The notes below the pieces were generated by a model. The model worked only from the letters and a program-made list of their open reading frames with translations. It ran no database searches and had not been told where the DNA came from. From an uncultured Lachnospiraceae bacterium (lineage in GTDB: Bacteria > Bacillota > Clostridia > Lachnospirales > Lachnospiraceae), in assembly GCA_900553355.1 (NCBI GenBank), contig USDK01000007.1, forward strand, positions 1-63,753: DNA of 63,753 nt. The letters run 5' to 3'. The position numbers were made by a program, and so were the translations under genes. Shown piece after piece: positions 24,847 to 34,308 of the stretch (position 1 is its first letter; every line of letters begins with the position of its first letter).

Positions 24847-25077
24847 GTGCAGGTATCTGTGCCGGATACCGGCTGTAATGTTCCCTATGATATCAGGGGT
24901 GTGAGAGGACAAATACGGTATCAGAAGAAACAGAACAAAAAGAACATCAATCGAAGTGTGCTGTTGATATCAGATACATGCGGCCAGTGGGAAACCTCTG
25001 GCCGTATTGATGTGGTTTCAACAATAGAAAGCAAGGGGAGGATATACATGAAGCTGCGAGTGAGTGAAGATGCATGA
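24847..25077 (+). CDS. Small hypothetical protein overlapping helicase start
   Basis: The frame is open from 24847 (GTG) and has a second GTG at 24901; neither has a good ribosome binding site. The C-terminal part reads RSVLLISDTCGQWETSGRI and ends KLRVSEDA. Its stop at 25075 overlaps the helicase start codon at 25070, which suggests translational coupling. No family is recognised. Confidence 0.4.
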   Translation: MQVSVPDTGCNVPYDIRGVRGQIRYQKKQNKKNINRSVLLISDTCGQWETSGRIDVVSTIESKGRIYMKLRVSEDA

Positions 25078-27106
25078 GAACCATTTCCAGGAACAGGTAC
25101 ACCAGGAGATTGATCAGATCTTCTGTTCCTTATTTCCAAAGTACGGCATGACAATCCGGGAGGAACAACTCCGGCTCTGTCACCAGATGCTGTCTGCATT
25201 GTGGAACGGTCAGATCGCCCTCTGCGATGCGGCGGTGGGCGTGGGGAAGACCTATGCATACCTGACCGCCAGCCTGTTATTTCGGAAATACAGCGGCATG
25301 CTGAATGGGAATTACTGCATGAGCCGGGATAACCGGCCTATTGTGATCTCCACTTCCAGTATTGCCCTGCAGGATGCGCTGTTAGGGGAATACATTCCTC
25401 AGTTGTCTGAGATATTAGTGAAAGGCGGCGTGCTGAAGCAGCCTATCCGGGCGGTGCTCCGGAAAGGGAAGGAACATTTTGTCTGTGAGGAACGTCTGAT
25501 CTTACGGATAGCCGCTGTCCGGGAGAAGAGAAAGAATATAAGCCAGAAAGAAGCACTGGACGGACTCCTCCAGACCTTTGATCTGGATACAGCCGTCAGT
25601 CTCAGCAGTTTTGACCGGCGGATGGTCTGCGTTCCAAAGAGGTGTCCGGCCGACTGCTCTTTGCGTGAGCAGTGCCGCTACCAGAATTTTGTGAGACAGG
25701 CGGTGGAGATGGAATATGATATCCAGATCTGCAACCACAATTATTTTCTGGCAGACGCCATCCACCGATCCAGCGGCTACCGGCCGCTTCTGAAGACCTA
25801 TCAGGCGCTCATTATTGACGAGGCGCATAAGTTTTCGGAAACCGCACAGCAGATGTACGGGAAACGGCTGGGAAAAGAAGACATTGCAGAGATCTGCACC
25901 CTGCTGGAGCAGGAGAAATACACCCTTACGGCGGCAAAGCTGAGAGAAAGTTTCCGCCAGCTTTTTACTGCTCTTGTGCCGGAAGACCATGATAGGGATC
26001 AGGAAAAGTACAGGGCAGGCCTGGAACAGAAACGGATTTCTTTCCAGCCGGATGCCTCGGTCAGGAGAGCGTTGAAAAACTGCGTCCGTCTGCTGAAGAA
26101 GGCAGAGGATACCACGGCAGGGAAGATTCCCAGAGGGGGTTCCAATCTGCTGGGAGAGAGCCGGGAAATCCTGCTGCTGTTCTTCTCTATGAATCCAGGG
26201 CGTGTTCTCTTTCTGGAGTTTGACCGGAAAGGGAATCCAGCGCTCTGTGCTATACATCGGCGGCTGGCAGAACGTCTGGAGCGGGATGTCTGGGAACCGG
26301 GGATTCCGGCGATCCTGACCTCCGGAACGCTGGCGGCTGGCGGAAGTTTCCGCCGGATCCGGCAGGTCAGCGGACTTATAGCGTGTTCCCGTGTTCGGGA
26401 GTATACGGCAGCTTCGCCATTTCAGTATGAGAAAAATGTCCTGCTGTACCTGCCTTATGTGGAGAATCATAGGAAAAGCAGGATTAAGGGAGGCAGATCC
26501 GAAAAAGAAAAAGTTTCAAAAGAACAGGAACGGATCCGGATAATTGCCGGACAGATCAGGAAGCTGATAGAGTCTACCAACGGGCATACTCTTGTGCTTT
26601 TTACTTCCTATACCATGATGGGAAGCGTGTACCGGAAATTGAAAGGGAAGGTCAGTGTTCCTATCCTGCGTGTCTGGAAAGACTCCCAGAGGGTGATCCG
26701 GGAATTTAAGGAGCATAAAAACGCTGTCCTGTTTGCCGCAGGCTCCTGCTGGGAGGGCATGGATTTTCCCGGAGACATGGTATCTTCCCTGATCATTGTA
26801 AGGCTGCCATTCCCTGTTCCGGATCCGGTACGGGAAGCGGAGCGGGAGAGATACCAAAGCCCGCAGGAATATATCCGGCAGATCGTTGTCCCGGATATGC
26901 AGTTAAAGCTGCGGCAGGGATTTGGAAGGGCAATCCGCACGGAGAACGATACCTGCGTGGTATCTATCCTTGACAGCCGGGCGGCCAGAGGCGGAAGATA
27001 CCATGAGGCTGTGCTGGAGGCACTGCCAAGGTGCCGGATGACGGAAGATATTGGAGACGTGGAACGGTTTATCCGGGAGAGAAAAGGGATTGATTATTAT
27101 ATGTAA
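25070..27106 (+). CDS. DinG/XPD-like superfamily 2 helicase
   Basis: The 678-residue protein (from ATG 25070) has Walker A AAVGVGKTYAYL near 55-66, a DEAH box in LIIDEAHKF near 245, and helicase motifs V-VI in SCWEGMDFPGD and QGFGRAIR. Four cysteines in CEERL, CPADCSLREQC resemble the iron-sulfur cluster site of DinG/XPD helicases. It probably unwinds DNA 5' to 3'. Such helicases are frequent cargo of clostridial conjugative elements. It is followed by a small gene 52 bases later. Confidence 0.86.
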   Translation: MHENHFQEQVHQEIDQIFCSLFPKYGMTIREEQLRLCHQMLSALWNGQIALCDAAVGVGKTYAYLTASLLFRKYSGMLNGNYCMSRDNRPIVISTSSIALQDALLGEYIPQLSEILVKGGVLKQPIRAVLRKGKEHFVCEERLILRIAAVREKRKNISQKEALDGLLQTFDLDTAVSLSSFDRRMVCVPKRCPADCSLREQCRYQNFVRQAVEMEYDIQICNHNYFLADAIHRSSGYRPLLKTYQALIIDEAHKFSETAQQMYGKRLGKEDIAEICTLLEQEKYTLTAAKLRESFRQLFTALVPEDHDRDQEKYRAGLEQKRISFQPDASVRRALKNCVRLLKKAEDTTAGKIPRGGSNLLGESREILLLFFSMNPGRVLFLEFDRKGNPALCAIHRRLAERLERDVWEPGIPAILTSGTLAAGGSFRRIRQVSGLIACSRVREYTAASPFQYEKNVLLYLPYVENHRKSRIKGGRSEKEKVSKEQERIRIIAGQIRKLIESTNGHTLVLFTSYTMMGSVYRKLKGKVSVPILRVWKDSQRVIREFKEHKNAVLFAAGSCWEGMDFPGDMVSSLIIVRLPFPVPDPVREAERERYQSPQEYIRQIVVPDMQLKLRQGFGRAIRTENDTCVVSILDSRAARGGRYHEAVLEALPRCRMTEDIGDVERFIRERKGIDYYM

Positions 27107-27158
27107 GATTGCAGTAAACGTCATTTGATCCTGTCTGTTTCGCTGAAAGGAGATAGCT

Positions 27159-27497
27159 ATGGAAGAAAAAACAACTATTACTTTTCTTGCCTCAGAATGT
27201 GGGGAATTCCATGAGATGGGGGAAAGTATCGAATGTGATTCTTTAAAAGAAGCATTCCGGCATTATTTGAGATTTTGCCGCCGCTCGCCGCAGATGTGTC
27301 CGTCATTGGAATTTTCTTTGCATTACGCAGACAATCCTATTTATAACAATGCGGAGTATCCGCTGGTAACTGGCGAGAAAGGCAAGGAACTGCTGTCCTA
27401 TGTTCCTTATTATGCGGCTCATCCGTTGGTACAGAAAGCGGTAAAAGAGTTGGAAAAGTTGGAAAAGCGGCAAAGAGAACGGGAAATAGAACGATAA
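27159..27497 (+). CDS. Hypothetical mobile-element protein
   Basis: The ribosome binding site GAAAGGAGATAG precedes ATG 27159. The 112-residue product begins MEEKTTITFLASECGEFHEM, has HYLRFCRRSPQMCPSLEF in the middle, and ends in a charged helix KELEKLEKRQREREIER. I do not recognise a domain. Small acidic proteins like this are common in conjugative elements. Confidence 0.6.
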   Translation: MEEKTTITFLASECGEFHEMGESIECDSLKEAFRHYLRFCRRSPQMCPSLEFSLHYADNPIYNNAEYPLVTGEKGKELLSYVPYYAAHPLVQKAVKELEKLEKRQREREIER

Positions 27498-27624
27498 AAA
27501 CCGAAGCCCGGCATTTGTTGGTTCTGCTTGGGTTTCGGATGGATTGCTTGGTGGTATTGCTGAATAGCTTATTTCACATGGAGTGGGTATACTGTGTATA
27601 GCGTCAGGGAAAGGAGAGAGACAG

Positions 27625-28752
27625 ATGAGACGATATGAAGTCGGTACGGTAAAAGAAGGAGCAGACCGCTACTATTTTGTCCGGGAAAAGGAGACGTTTG
27701 CAATCGAGCCTCTGACTGCCAAGTACCTGAAGCTGCATTACATAGAAAGCAACCGTTCACCAAACACTGCACGTAGAGCAGCATATGCACTGTGCTTTTA
27801 TCTGGAATATCTGAATGAAAAGCAGATGGGACTGACAGGACCTTATGACCTGCCCTTTGATGAGCAGTTTCAGCACTTTACCGGGTTCTTGTCCTGGCTG
27901 AAACGAATCCCATATAAGACCGAGGATCAGACGCTCCCGAGGAATAAAACCTGCAACGCATACTTAAAAGATGTGTTCAGGTTTTATTCTTTTTTTGAGA
28001 CGGAACATCCGGAGACAGGGTATCTGAAAGTGGTGTCCTATCAGCAATCCGTGGTCGTAAATGCGGTAGGCGTAAGGAAAACATTGCGCTACCGGGCTTT
28101 TAACGGTTATCTCAAAGAAGAAGAGCGGGATGTCAGAGCGGCAAGTCAGGAAGAAATTTTGGACACACTAAAAGCATGTACCAACTGCCGGGATCAGCTT
28201 CTGATCCTGATGATGGCGGAACTGGGATTCCGGCTGGGAGAAATCCTTGGTATCGATTATACGAAAGACATCGACTATGAAAGGCATGAAGTGAAAGTCC
28301 GCTTCCGTGCAGACAATGAGAATGAATCCAGAGCGAAGAATGCAGAAGAGCGTAGAGGAAAGTTAAGCGACGATACCTTCCAGTTCCTGCTGCATTACAT
28401 TAGCGAATACCGGGAACTGCTGCAGCACCAGACCTTCCTGTTTATCAATATCGCAGGAGATACGAAGGGAAAACCGCTGAAAGCGGCTTCCGTCTACGAC
28501 ATGTTTGACCGGATGGAAAAAAAGACCGGCGTAAGGTTGACGCCCCATATGATCCGGCGTTATTTCGGGAATCTTCGGTATGAAGCTGGCTGGGCATTGG
28601 AGCTGATCAGTTACGCCTACGGCCACCGGCATCTGGAGACCACCACGACTTATCTTGATATTGTGGACAACAGGCTGATCGATGCCAGCAACCGATTCTA
28701 TGAAGAGACGAGAGATGTTTATGGAGTGGACGAGCTGCTGTACAGGAGGTGA
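27625..28752 (+). CDS. Tyrosine recombinase A of a recombinase trio (TnpA-like)
   Basis: ATG 27625 follows GGGAAAGGAG. The 375-residue protein has an N-terminal SAM-like core-binding domain and a catalytic domain with Arg in MAELGFRLGEILGI, the H-x-x-R box in LTPHMIRRYFGN, His in YAYGHRHLETT and the Tyr nucleophile in TTTYLDI. It should cut and rejoin DNA at the element's attachment sites. It precedes the next recombinase by only five bases. This order with the next three genes matches Tn554-like elements and RIT (recombinases in trio) elements. Confidence 0.92.
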   Translation: MRRYEVGTVKEGADRYYFVREKETFAIEPLTAKYLKLHYIESNRSPNTARRAAYALCFYLEYLNEKQMGLTGPYDLPFDEQFQHFTGFLSWLKRIPYKTEDQTLPRNKTCNAYLKDVFRFYSFFETEHPETGYLKVVSYQQSVVVNAVGVRKTLRYRAFNGYLKEEERDVRAASQEEILDTLKACTNCRDQLLILMMAELGFRLGEILGIDYTKDIDYERHEVKVRFRADNENESRAKNAEERRGKLSDDTFQFLLHYISEYRELLQHQTFLFINIAGDTKGKPLKAASVYDMFDRMEKKTGVRLTPHMIRRYFGNLRYEAGWALELISYAYGHRHLETTTTYLDIVDNRLIDASNRFYEETRDVYGVDELLYRR

Positions 28753-28757
28753 GTAAG

Positions 28758-30524
28758 ATGCCTGCATACCTGCATATCGCAGAGCCGCAGGAGATCCGAC
28801 AGGAAGAAGAGAGAAGGAAACAGCTGAGAGAGGAACTGGAAAAGTGTACGCAGGTCAATGGAACCTTCCGCAATAAGATTTATCGGTTCCTTGTAGACAG
28901 CGGAATCCGTCATCTGACGGAGATCGACTATCCATTGCGGAGCCAGTTCAAAGCCTATGCGAAACAGAATTTCCTGAAAAAACAGCAAAATGTCATGGTC
29001 AATGCCTTTGACCGGATCCGTCAGCAGGCGGTGTGGGAGGAACAGAAAACGCTGGCGGGAAGACAGAAGTATAAGCTGAAATATGAAAATACGCTGATGT
29101 TTCTGAAGTACCTTCCAGACCGGGAGATCGCAGAAAAATATACTATAGCCAGAGAGGAAAGCCATCTTTTATGGGATTTTCGGAGTGCCTGCCCGGAAAC
29201 ACTGAAACAGCAGATCTTCCGTGCAGTCTGTTCCATCTCAAGGGAGAAGCAGGATTCCGGAGAAAGAAAACTTGCGCTGACCGGCCTGCAATATCTGTAC
29301 CGGTTCTGCATCTGTTCAGCGATATCAGATATTGAGATGATGGAGCTGGAAGAAAAAGAAAGGTTTGCGGAAGAACTGAAGAAACAACAGGTGCCGGAGA
29401 ATCAGCGGAAGACTATGTACGGCGTCCTGGCATGGATCCAGCGCCATGAATTCCTGTCTGCTAAAGAGATCTGCTGGGAAGCAAATGTCTGGTATCTGGA
29501 GCGGATCCACATCTCAAAAGAGCGGATCAACCAGAGCAATCCGGCGGGAAGCTTGATCTTTGAGGATGTGAGAAACAAAAGGAATCGGGAACTGCTGAAA
29601 AAGTACATGAGATATCTGCTTGCGGTGTCAGATATTTCTGTCAGCAATATTCGGACAAAAAACTCGTATGTGCGGAATTACCTGAAGTTTCTGGATGAAA
29701 AGGGATTATCCGTGGATGAGGTGAAGAAAGAACTCTTTGAAATATATATAAAACGGATGCATCAGAAGAATATGGAGCCGCAGAGCTTTAATACAGAACT
29801 GCTGGCAATCACCCAGTTTTACAACTTCCTGCTGGTTCGGGAAGAAGTGGATCGTATGCCATACCAGCCCAACGAATACATACAGAAAAGTTTTGACATC
29901 CACCACGACCGCAGCGTGGAGAAAGATATTAGTCTAGAGATCATCTCAAAACTAAAATATTTCCCGGAGCACCTTCGGCTGATGTATCTCCACCTGTGGG
30001 GGATCGGCCTGCGGGCAAGCGAGGTGTGCGCCCTGAAAGGAAGCGCCTACGAATGGGACGGCAGGGATGCCTGGATCCGAGTATGGCAACCTAAGATGCG
30101 GAAATATAAGAGGGTGCCTATCCCGGAAATGCTGTACCGTCTGATGAAAGTATATATCAAAAAATATGATATCGGAGCAGAAGACTACCTGTTCCCAAAC
30201 AGTAAAGGCGGAGCATTCCGGTATGGTACATTTCGCATACAGATGCTCCGGTATTGTGAGGAAAATCAGATCAATAACGGGGAGTACATCTTCCGATCCC
30301 ATGATTATCGGCATAACGTTGCCACAGAGTTTTATGACAGCGGCGTCCCCTTATCCAGTGTCCGGGATTACCACGGTCACACCTACGATGAAATGACCCT
30401 GCAGTATGTGGACCATATGCCGGATCGGGTGGAGAAAGCGGCAGACGCAGTATTCCAAGATCCTGCGAATAATCTGGCGGCAGGACTGCTGAAAGGAAGT
30501 AAGGGGAAAGAACATGAAGAATAA
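28758..30524 (+). CDS. Tyrosine recombinase B of trio (TnpB-like)
   Basis: I start at ATG 28758, after AGGAGGTGAG. The 588-residue protein has a long N-terminal region without a known domain, then a phage-integrase catalytic domain: Arg in LWGIGLRASEVCAL, Lys in PKMRKYKRVPIP, H-x-x-R in FRSHDYRHNVATEF, His in DYHGHTYDEM and Tyr in LQYVDHMP. The length fits TnpB of Tn554-like elements. Its end overlaps the third recombinase by 11 bases, so the three are translated as a set. Confidence 0.92.
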   Translation: MPAYLHIAEPQEIRQEEERRKQLREELEKCTQVNGTFRNKIYRFLVDSGIRHLTEIDYPLRSQFKAYAKQNFLKKQQNVMVNAFDRIRQQAVWEEQKTLAGRQKYKLKYENTLMFLKYLPDREIAEKYTIAREESHLLWDFRSACPETLKQQIFRAVCSISREKQDSGERKLALTGLQYLYRFCICSAISDIEMMELEEKERFAEELKKQQVPENQRKTMYGVLAWIQRHEFLSAKEICWEANVWYLERIHISKERINQSNPAGSLIFEDVRNKRNRELLKKYMRYLLAVSDISVSNIRTKNSYVRNYLKFLDEKGLSVDEVKKELFEIYIKRMHQKNMEPQSFNTELLAITQFYNFLLVREEVDRMPYQPNEYIQKSFDIHHDRSVEKDISLEIISKLKYFPEHLRLMYLHLWGIGLRASEVCALKGSAYEWDGRDAWIRVWQPKMRKYKRVPIPEMLYRLMKVYIKKYDIGAEDYLFPNSKGGAFRYGTFRIQMLRYCEENQINNGEYIFRSHDYRHNVATEFYDSGVPLSSVRDYHGHTYDEMTLQYVDHMPDRVEKAADAVFQDPANNLAAGLLKGSKGKEHEE

Positions 30525-32010
30525 ATATTTTATCCGAGAAATGCCATGCTATACCAAAACAACATTAGAACAGCGAAAGAAGATCCCGCCGGGAGCATAC
30601 TTCCATCTGAAAGCCCTGCCGACAGAAGGACTGAGGACAGAATTTTATGAATTTTTGAAAAAGCGGGGCAGAGAGGTGGAAGCAACGACCATGTACTCGG
30701 AAGTCTGGCGTTATGATGCGATCAGCGCATTCCTTGCGAAACGGGCGAAGCGGGTCCAGAGCCTTCAGGAGAGGGAACCAGAGGTGTGGCTCAGACAGCT
30801 CCGGGCATGGCTGTTGGAGGAAGGCTACCGTCTGACGGTATCTGCTGTCAGTGAATATGGAAAGGAAAAGGTGCTGCCGTCCACAGTGATCCGTTACTTC
30901 CGGATGGTGATCTGCGACAGGAGGCCCGAAGATGAACGGGAAGAAACAGAAAAAGATGTCTGGCGTCTGGATAAACTGGAGATTCCAATAAAAGAGTATC
31001 TGATTCGCAATGACATGACGCTCAATTTTACCCGGATACCACAGGAGAAGATCCGGGCAGAGGCAAAGAAAGGGATCTACCTGAACCTGCGTTCCGAGGC
31101 AATTGATACCATAAGAAAAGAAATCCATGCCATACAGAGATTTGCAGGCTATCTAGAAGAAAAACAACCGAGAGTACAGTCCTGCCAGCAGATCGACCGG
31201 AATCTGCTGGAAGAATATCTGGTCTGGTTCCGCACAGAGATCCAGAAGAAAGATTACCGTGCAGAACTGACACGGCTTCGGAGTATCCTGGACAGCATCG
31301 GGAAAGTCTACGGCTACCGCCAACTGCAGCTTCTGTTTTTAAATACAGATATCCCATCCACGCCACAGGCAGAGTTCCGGACTTACACGGACTGGGATAT
31401 CCAGAAATTTAATGCGGCGGTGGCGAAGCTGGACATCCAGATCGCAAGGCTGCTGGTGATCCACCAGATGCTGGGAACACGGATCTCCGATACCCTGACA
31501 CTCTGGACAGACTGCCTCTTCGAACAGAAGCAGGTGCCCATGATCCGGATCCGGCAGATGAAGACTAATACATATATCAAACCTATCAGTCGGGAATTAA
31601 AAGAACTCATTGAACTTGCAATCGCAGAGACGAAGAAGCGGTACGGAGAGACAAAATACATTTTTGTCCGGGAAGAAGATCCCACGAAACCAATGAAATA
31701 CGGAACCCTGCAGAATAAGATCATGGCGATGATCCAGAAAGAGCAGCTCAAAGACGGGAACGGAAAACTCTTCGGGTTCAATACCCATATGTTCCGGCAT
31801 TATTACGGCTCCAAGATTACAGAGATGGATCTGGATGACTGGACGCTGGCCAAGCTGTTCGGACACCGGAGTATCAAGAGCGTGAAATATTACCGGAGGA
31901 TGAGTAACCACCGTTTGGCAGAAGATACAAGGGCAGTCCGGGAGCAGAAATCCCGGATCATTGCAGAACATTTGGAAGGATGGGGAGAGGAATATGAGCA
32001 AGTACGATAA
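30514..32010 (+). CDS. Tyrosine recombinase C of trio
   Basis: The 498-residue protein has Arg in MLGTRISDTLTLW, Lys in RIRQMKTNTYI, H-x-x-R in FNTHMFRHYYGS, His in LFGHRSIKSVKYY and the Tyr in the same segment. The N-terminal half has a core-binding domain near 200-270. A third full tyrosine recombinase makes this a recombinase-trio element rather than the classic two-recombinase Tn554. It overlaps genes on both sides. Confidence 0.9.
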   Translation: MKNKYFIREMPCYTKTTLEQRKKIPPGAYFHLKALPTEGLRTEFYEFLKKRGREVEATTMYSEVWRYDAISAFLAKRAKRVQSLQEREPEVWLRQLRAWLLEEGYRLTVSAVSEYGKEKVLPSTVIRYFRMVICDRRPEDEREETEKDVWRLDKLEIPIKEYLIRNDMTLNFTRIPQEKIRAEAKKGIYLNLRSEAIDTIRKEIHAIQRFAGYLEEKQPRVQSCQQIDRNLLEEYLVWFRTEIQKKDYRAELTRLRSILDSIGKVYGYRQLQLLFLNTDIPSTPQAEFRTYTDWDIQKFNAAVAKLDIQIARLLVIHQMLGTRISDTLTLWTDCLFEQKQVPMIRIRQMKTNTYIKPISRELKELIELAIAETKKRYGETKYIFVREEDPTKPMKYGTLQNKIMAMIQKEQLKDGNGKLFGFNTHMFRHYYGSKITEMDLDDWTLAKLFGHRSIKSVKYYRRMSNHRLAEDTRAVREQKSRIIAEHLEGWGEEYEQVR

Positions 32011-32377
32011 AATGGTAGCCCTGAACGCAGAAAGAAGCAGAGAAAAGATGGAAAAGGCGAAGAAGACCATCTGGGAAATGGTGGATCAGGAAGACAAGGT
32101 GACAATCCCCAAACTGATGAAGAAGACGGGGCTGTCCAGAGGATTCTTCTATAAGAACCATACCATCCGGGGAGAACTGGATCGGGCAATGGAGTGTCAG
32201 GTAGGAATGGTGGATCCCAGACGGAGCATCATCAACCACGCCATGGATCAGCAGATCCAAAGGATGCAGAAGATGATTGCAGAACAGAAGCAGAAGATTG
32301 AAAGTCTGGAGAAAGAAAACGCAAGGCTGAAAAGAGCCATAGACCAGAGATCCGTGAACTTTCTGAAAAATCTGTAG
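31994..32377 (+). CDS. TnpC-like accessory protein (DUF6262-like)
   Basis: The start at ATG 31994 follows GGGGAGAGGA and overlaps the third recombinase. The 127-residue product has a helix-turn-helix-like part (VTIPKLMKKTGLSRGFFYKN) and a C-terminal coiled coil (QKQKIESLEKENARLKRAID). It matches the small partner of Tn554-type recombinases, which influences insertion orientation and frequency. The DUF number is from memory. Confidence 0.8.
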   Translation: MSKYDKMVALNAERSREKMEKAKKTIWEMVDQEDKVTIPKLMKKTGLSRGFFYKNHTIRGELDRAMECQVGMVDPRRSIINHAMDQQIQRMQKMIAEQKQKIESLEKENARLKRAIDQRSVNFLKNL

Positions 32378-32517
32378 AGAAAAAAGAATAGAGATAAAAT
32401 TGAAAATAAGGATGATCGGCAGACATGCGGGAGCGTGTCTGTTGGTTGTTGTGGAGATAGAAGGATATATCGTATAATTGATTTAAAATAATTCGTAGAG
32501 CAGAGGTGATATATGCC

Positions 32518-34014
32518 ATGGATACATTCACAAATTTAATTCGGCGATATAGTCCACAGGAAGTGATGACAGAATTATATAAATTATCATTAAAAATGAT
32601 GGAAAATGATAATAAAGGTTTTTTAAATATTCCTGTTCATCTCTTAATTAAAAATCGTGGCTTGATAAAGGAACAAATAACTTTACCAGTTTGGAAAATT
32701 TCTGAAATAGTGTATTGGTCAATAGTTAAATCCAATGATTACAGAAATAAGAAGTTACGTGATTCGGATATAATAAGAATTATAAATGAGTTTTATGATT
32801 TTGATAATGAAAGAACAGATGTCAGCTTTTTAAAAGATGTTCGATTTGATGAAATTTCACAATTTTTATGCGGGATGATGGGCGAGCAGGAACAGTTTCA
32901 AAACCTACAATGGGTTATAAATAGTTTTAATAGAAACTATCATATTTTAATTGGTTCAAAAAAGATTCAAAGAAATTTAAAAAAAAGCTGTGCACAGGTT
33001 ATACAAGAAGAAGTAGGAGTGGATATTCATGCGTTTTGTACAATATTAATTATGCTGATAGGAGCGTGTGGAAAAACGCAAGCACCCCTAGAATACAAAG
33101 ATATAGAACTTTTAGGAATCAAAAATGATGACTGGAATAAAGTGATAAATTATTATGCGGCTGATTATAAGGAAATACGAAACAGTCAATTGGAAGCGCA
33201 AATATTTTATACGAAACCATTTGTAAAGACTGAAAATCCAAAACGCATTTTAGCAGTGACCTATCATCTAGTAGGATTTCTTGTTGCAAATGGCTTGTAT
33301 TGGGGAATTAGAAATTACTATTATAAAGCAGATTCACAAGATTTTCTAAATGCTTTCGGGGATATGTTTGAGGATTATTTAGTTGAATTGTCTGAACAAT
33401 ATCTGGCAACAAATGAATTCGAGCATCTGCAGCATGAGAATGAAAGAATAACGGATTTTAGATATGAATTTGAGAATTGTATCTGGCTGGTTGAGCAAAA
33501 ATCGGCATTATTAAAGTTGAATGCCAAGTCTCAAACACCTAATATGAAAAATATTAGTATATTTCTCAACAGAAATATTCAAAAAGCATATAAGCAATTA
33601 GAAGCAACATATCAAAGGGAAACGAGTACAAAACCTGTTTTAAAATTCATTCTCTTGTATGAAAATCTGCAGAACACACAATTGATGCAAATAAGTATGC
33701 CTGAAATTTTTGAAAATGATTCAAGATGCTTTATCATTGGAATTTCCGAATTCGAACAGCTTCTACGAATTCGTAAAGAAGATCCTATGCTGTGGGAAAA
33801 AGTAATAAAAGAATTACTTTCTAGAAAAGCAGACAATGTGTCAGTTACAAATATTTTAAATAGAACTGAAGGATTTCAGTATTCCGATATTTTTATTCAT
33901 AATAATGATTATGTCCAAAAATATATTGATGAGATGCAGGACTTTTATCAAAAGAGTGCCGGAAAAATATTTAAAACAGCGAGCGCAAACCAGTTAAGTA
34001 ATGAGGGCGTTTAG
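32518..34014 (+). CDS. AT-rich cargo protein with possible PD-(D/E)XK nuclease core
   Basis: ATG 32518 follows GCAGAGGTG with normal spacing. The 498-residue product is strikingly AT-rich in its codons compared with neighbouring genes. Around residue 280 a helix FGDMFEDYLVELSEQYL precedes ITDFRYEFENCIWLVEQKSAL, where an Asp and an E-x-K suggest a restriction-endonuclease-like fold. I recognise no named family. It sits at the end of a recombinase-trio element, where defence genes are often carried. A nuclease function is inference; a membrane or secreted role is unlikely because there is no signal peptide. Confidence 0.6.
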   Translation: MDTFTNLIRRYSPQEVMTELYKLSLKMMENDNKGFLNIPVHLLIKNRGLIKEQITLPVWKISEIVYWSIVKSNDYRNKKLRDSDIIRIINEFYDFDNERTDVSFLKDVRFDEISQFLCGMMGEQEQFQNLQWVINSFNRNYHILIGSKKIQRNLKKSCAQVIQEEVGVDIHAFCTILIMLIGACGKTQAPLEYKDIELLGIKNDDWNKVINYYAADYKEIRNSQLEAQIFYTKPFVKTENPKRILAVTYHLVGFLVANGLYWGIRNYYYKADSQDFLNAFGDMFEDYLVELSEQYLATNEFEHLQHENERITDFRYEFENCIWLVEQKSALLKLNAKSQTPNMKNISIFLNRNIQKAYKQLEATYQRETSTKPVLKFILLYENLQNTQLMQISMPEIFENDSRCFIIGISEFEQLLRIRKEDPMLWEKVIKELLSRKADNVSVTNILNRTEGFQYSDIFIHNNDYVQKYIDEMQDFYQKSAGKIFKTASANQLSNEGV

Positions 34015-34113
34015 CTTGTTTTTTGCGTATGCATTAGAAGATGATAACAAGGAACACAGTTTTGTATTCTGTTAAACCCACTGTTTCCGGGCAGGAAGGG
34101 AGAGGGGCTAAAG

Positions 34114-34293
34114 TTTACAGATGAGCCAACAGGCAACCTGGACACGAGGACAAGCGATGATGTGATCGGTCTTCTTAAGACCACCAGCCAGGAGTTTCAC
34201 CAGACCATCGTCATGATCACCCACAACCCGGAAATTGCCCGCATGGCGGACCGTGTCATCCGTATTGAAGACGGCCGCATCGTGTCACAGTAA
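34114..34293 (+). pseudogene. ABC transporter ATPase, 3' fragment
   Basis: The frame reads FTDEPTGNLDTRTSDDVIGL, then TIVMITHNPEIARMADRVI and EDGRIVSQ, the last ~60 residues of a LolD/MacB-type ATPase. Walker A and the signature motif are missing. The break falls just before the Walker B aspartate. The FtsX-like permease gene follows in the usual position, so the transporter has lost its motor unless the 5' part lies elsewhere. Confidence 0.85.
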
Positions 34294-34308
34294 AGGGGGT
34301 GCTTTGCT

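Larger units (their letters stand above)
24000..34113. mobile_element. Recombinase-trio mobile region with helicase and AT-rich cargo
   Basis: The block contains an XRE regulator, helicase, three tandem tyrosine recombinases, a TnpC-like protein and a cargo gene. The right edge is near 34113, where it meets the 3' part of an ABC ATPase gene inside a conserved motif. The left edge is unclear; the missing ATPase 5' part is not found at 23.6-24.1 kb, so the region may be composite or partly deleted. Edges are approximate. Confidence 0.6.
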
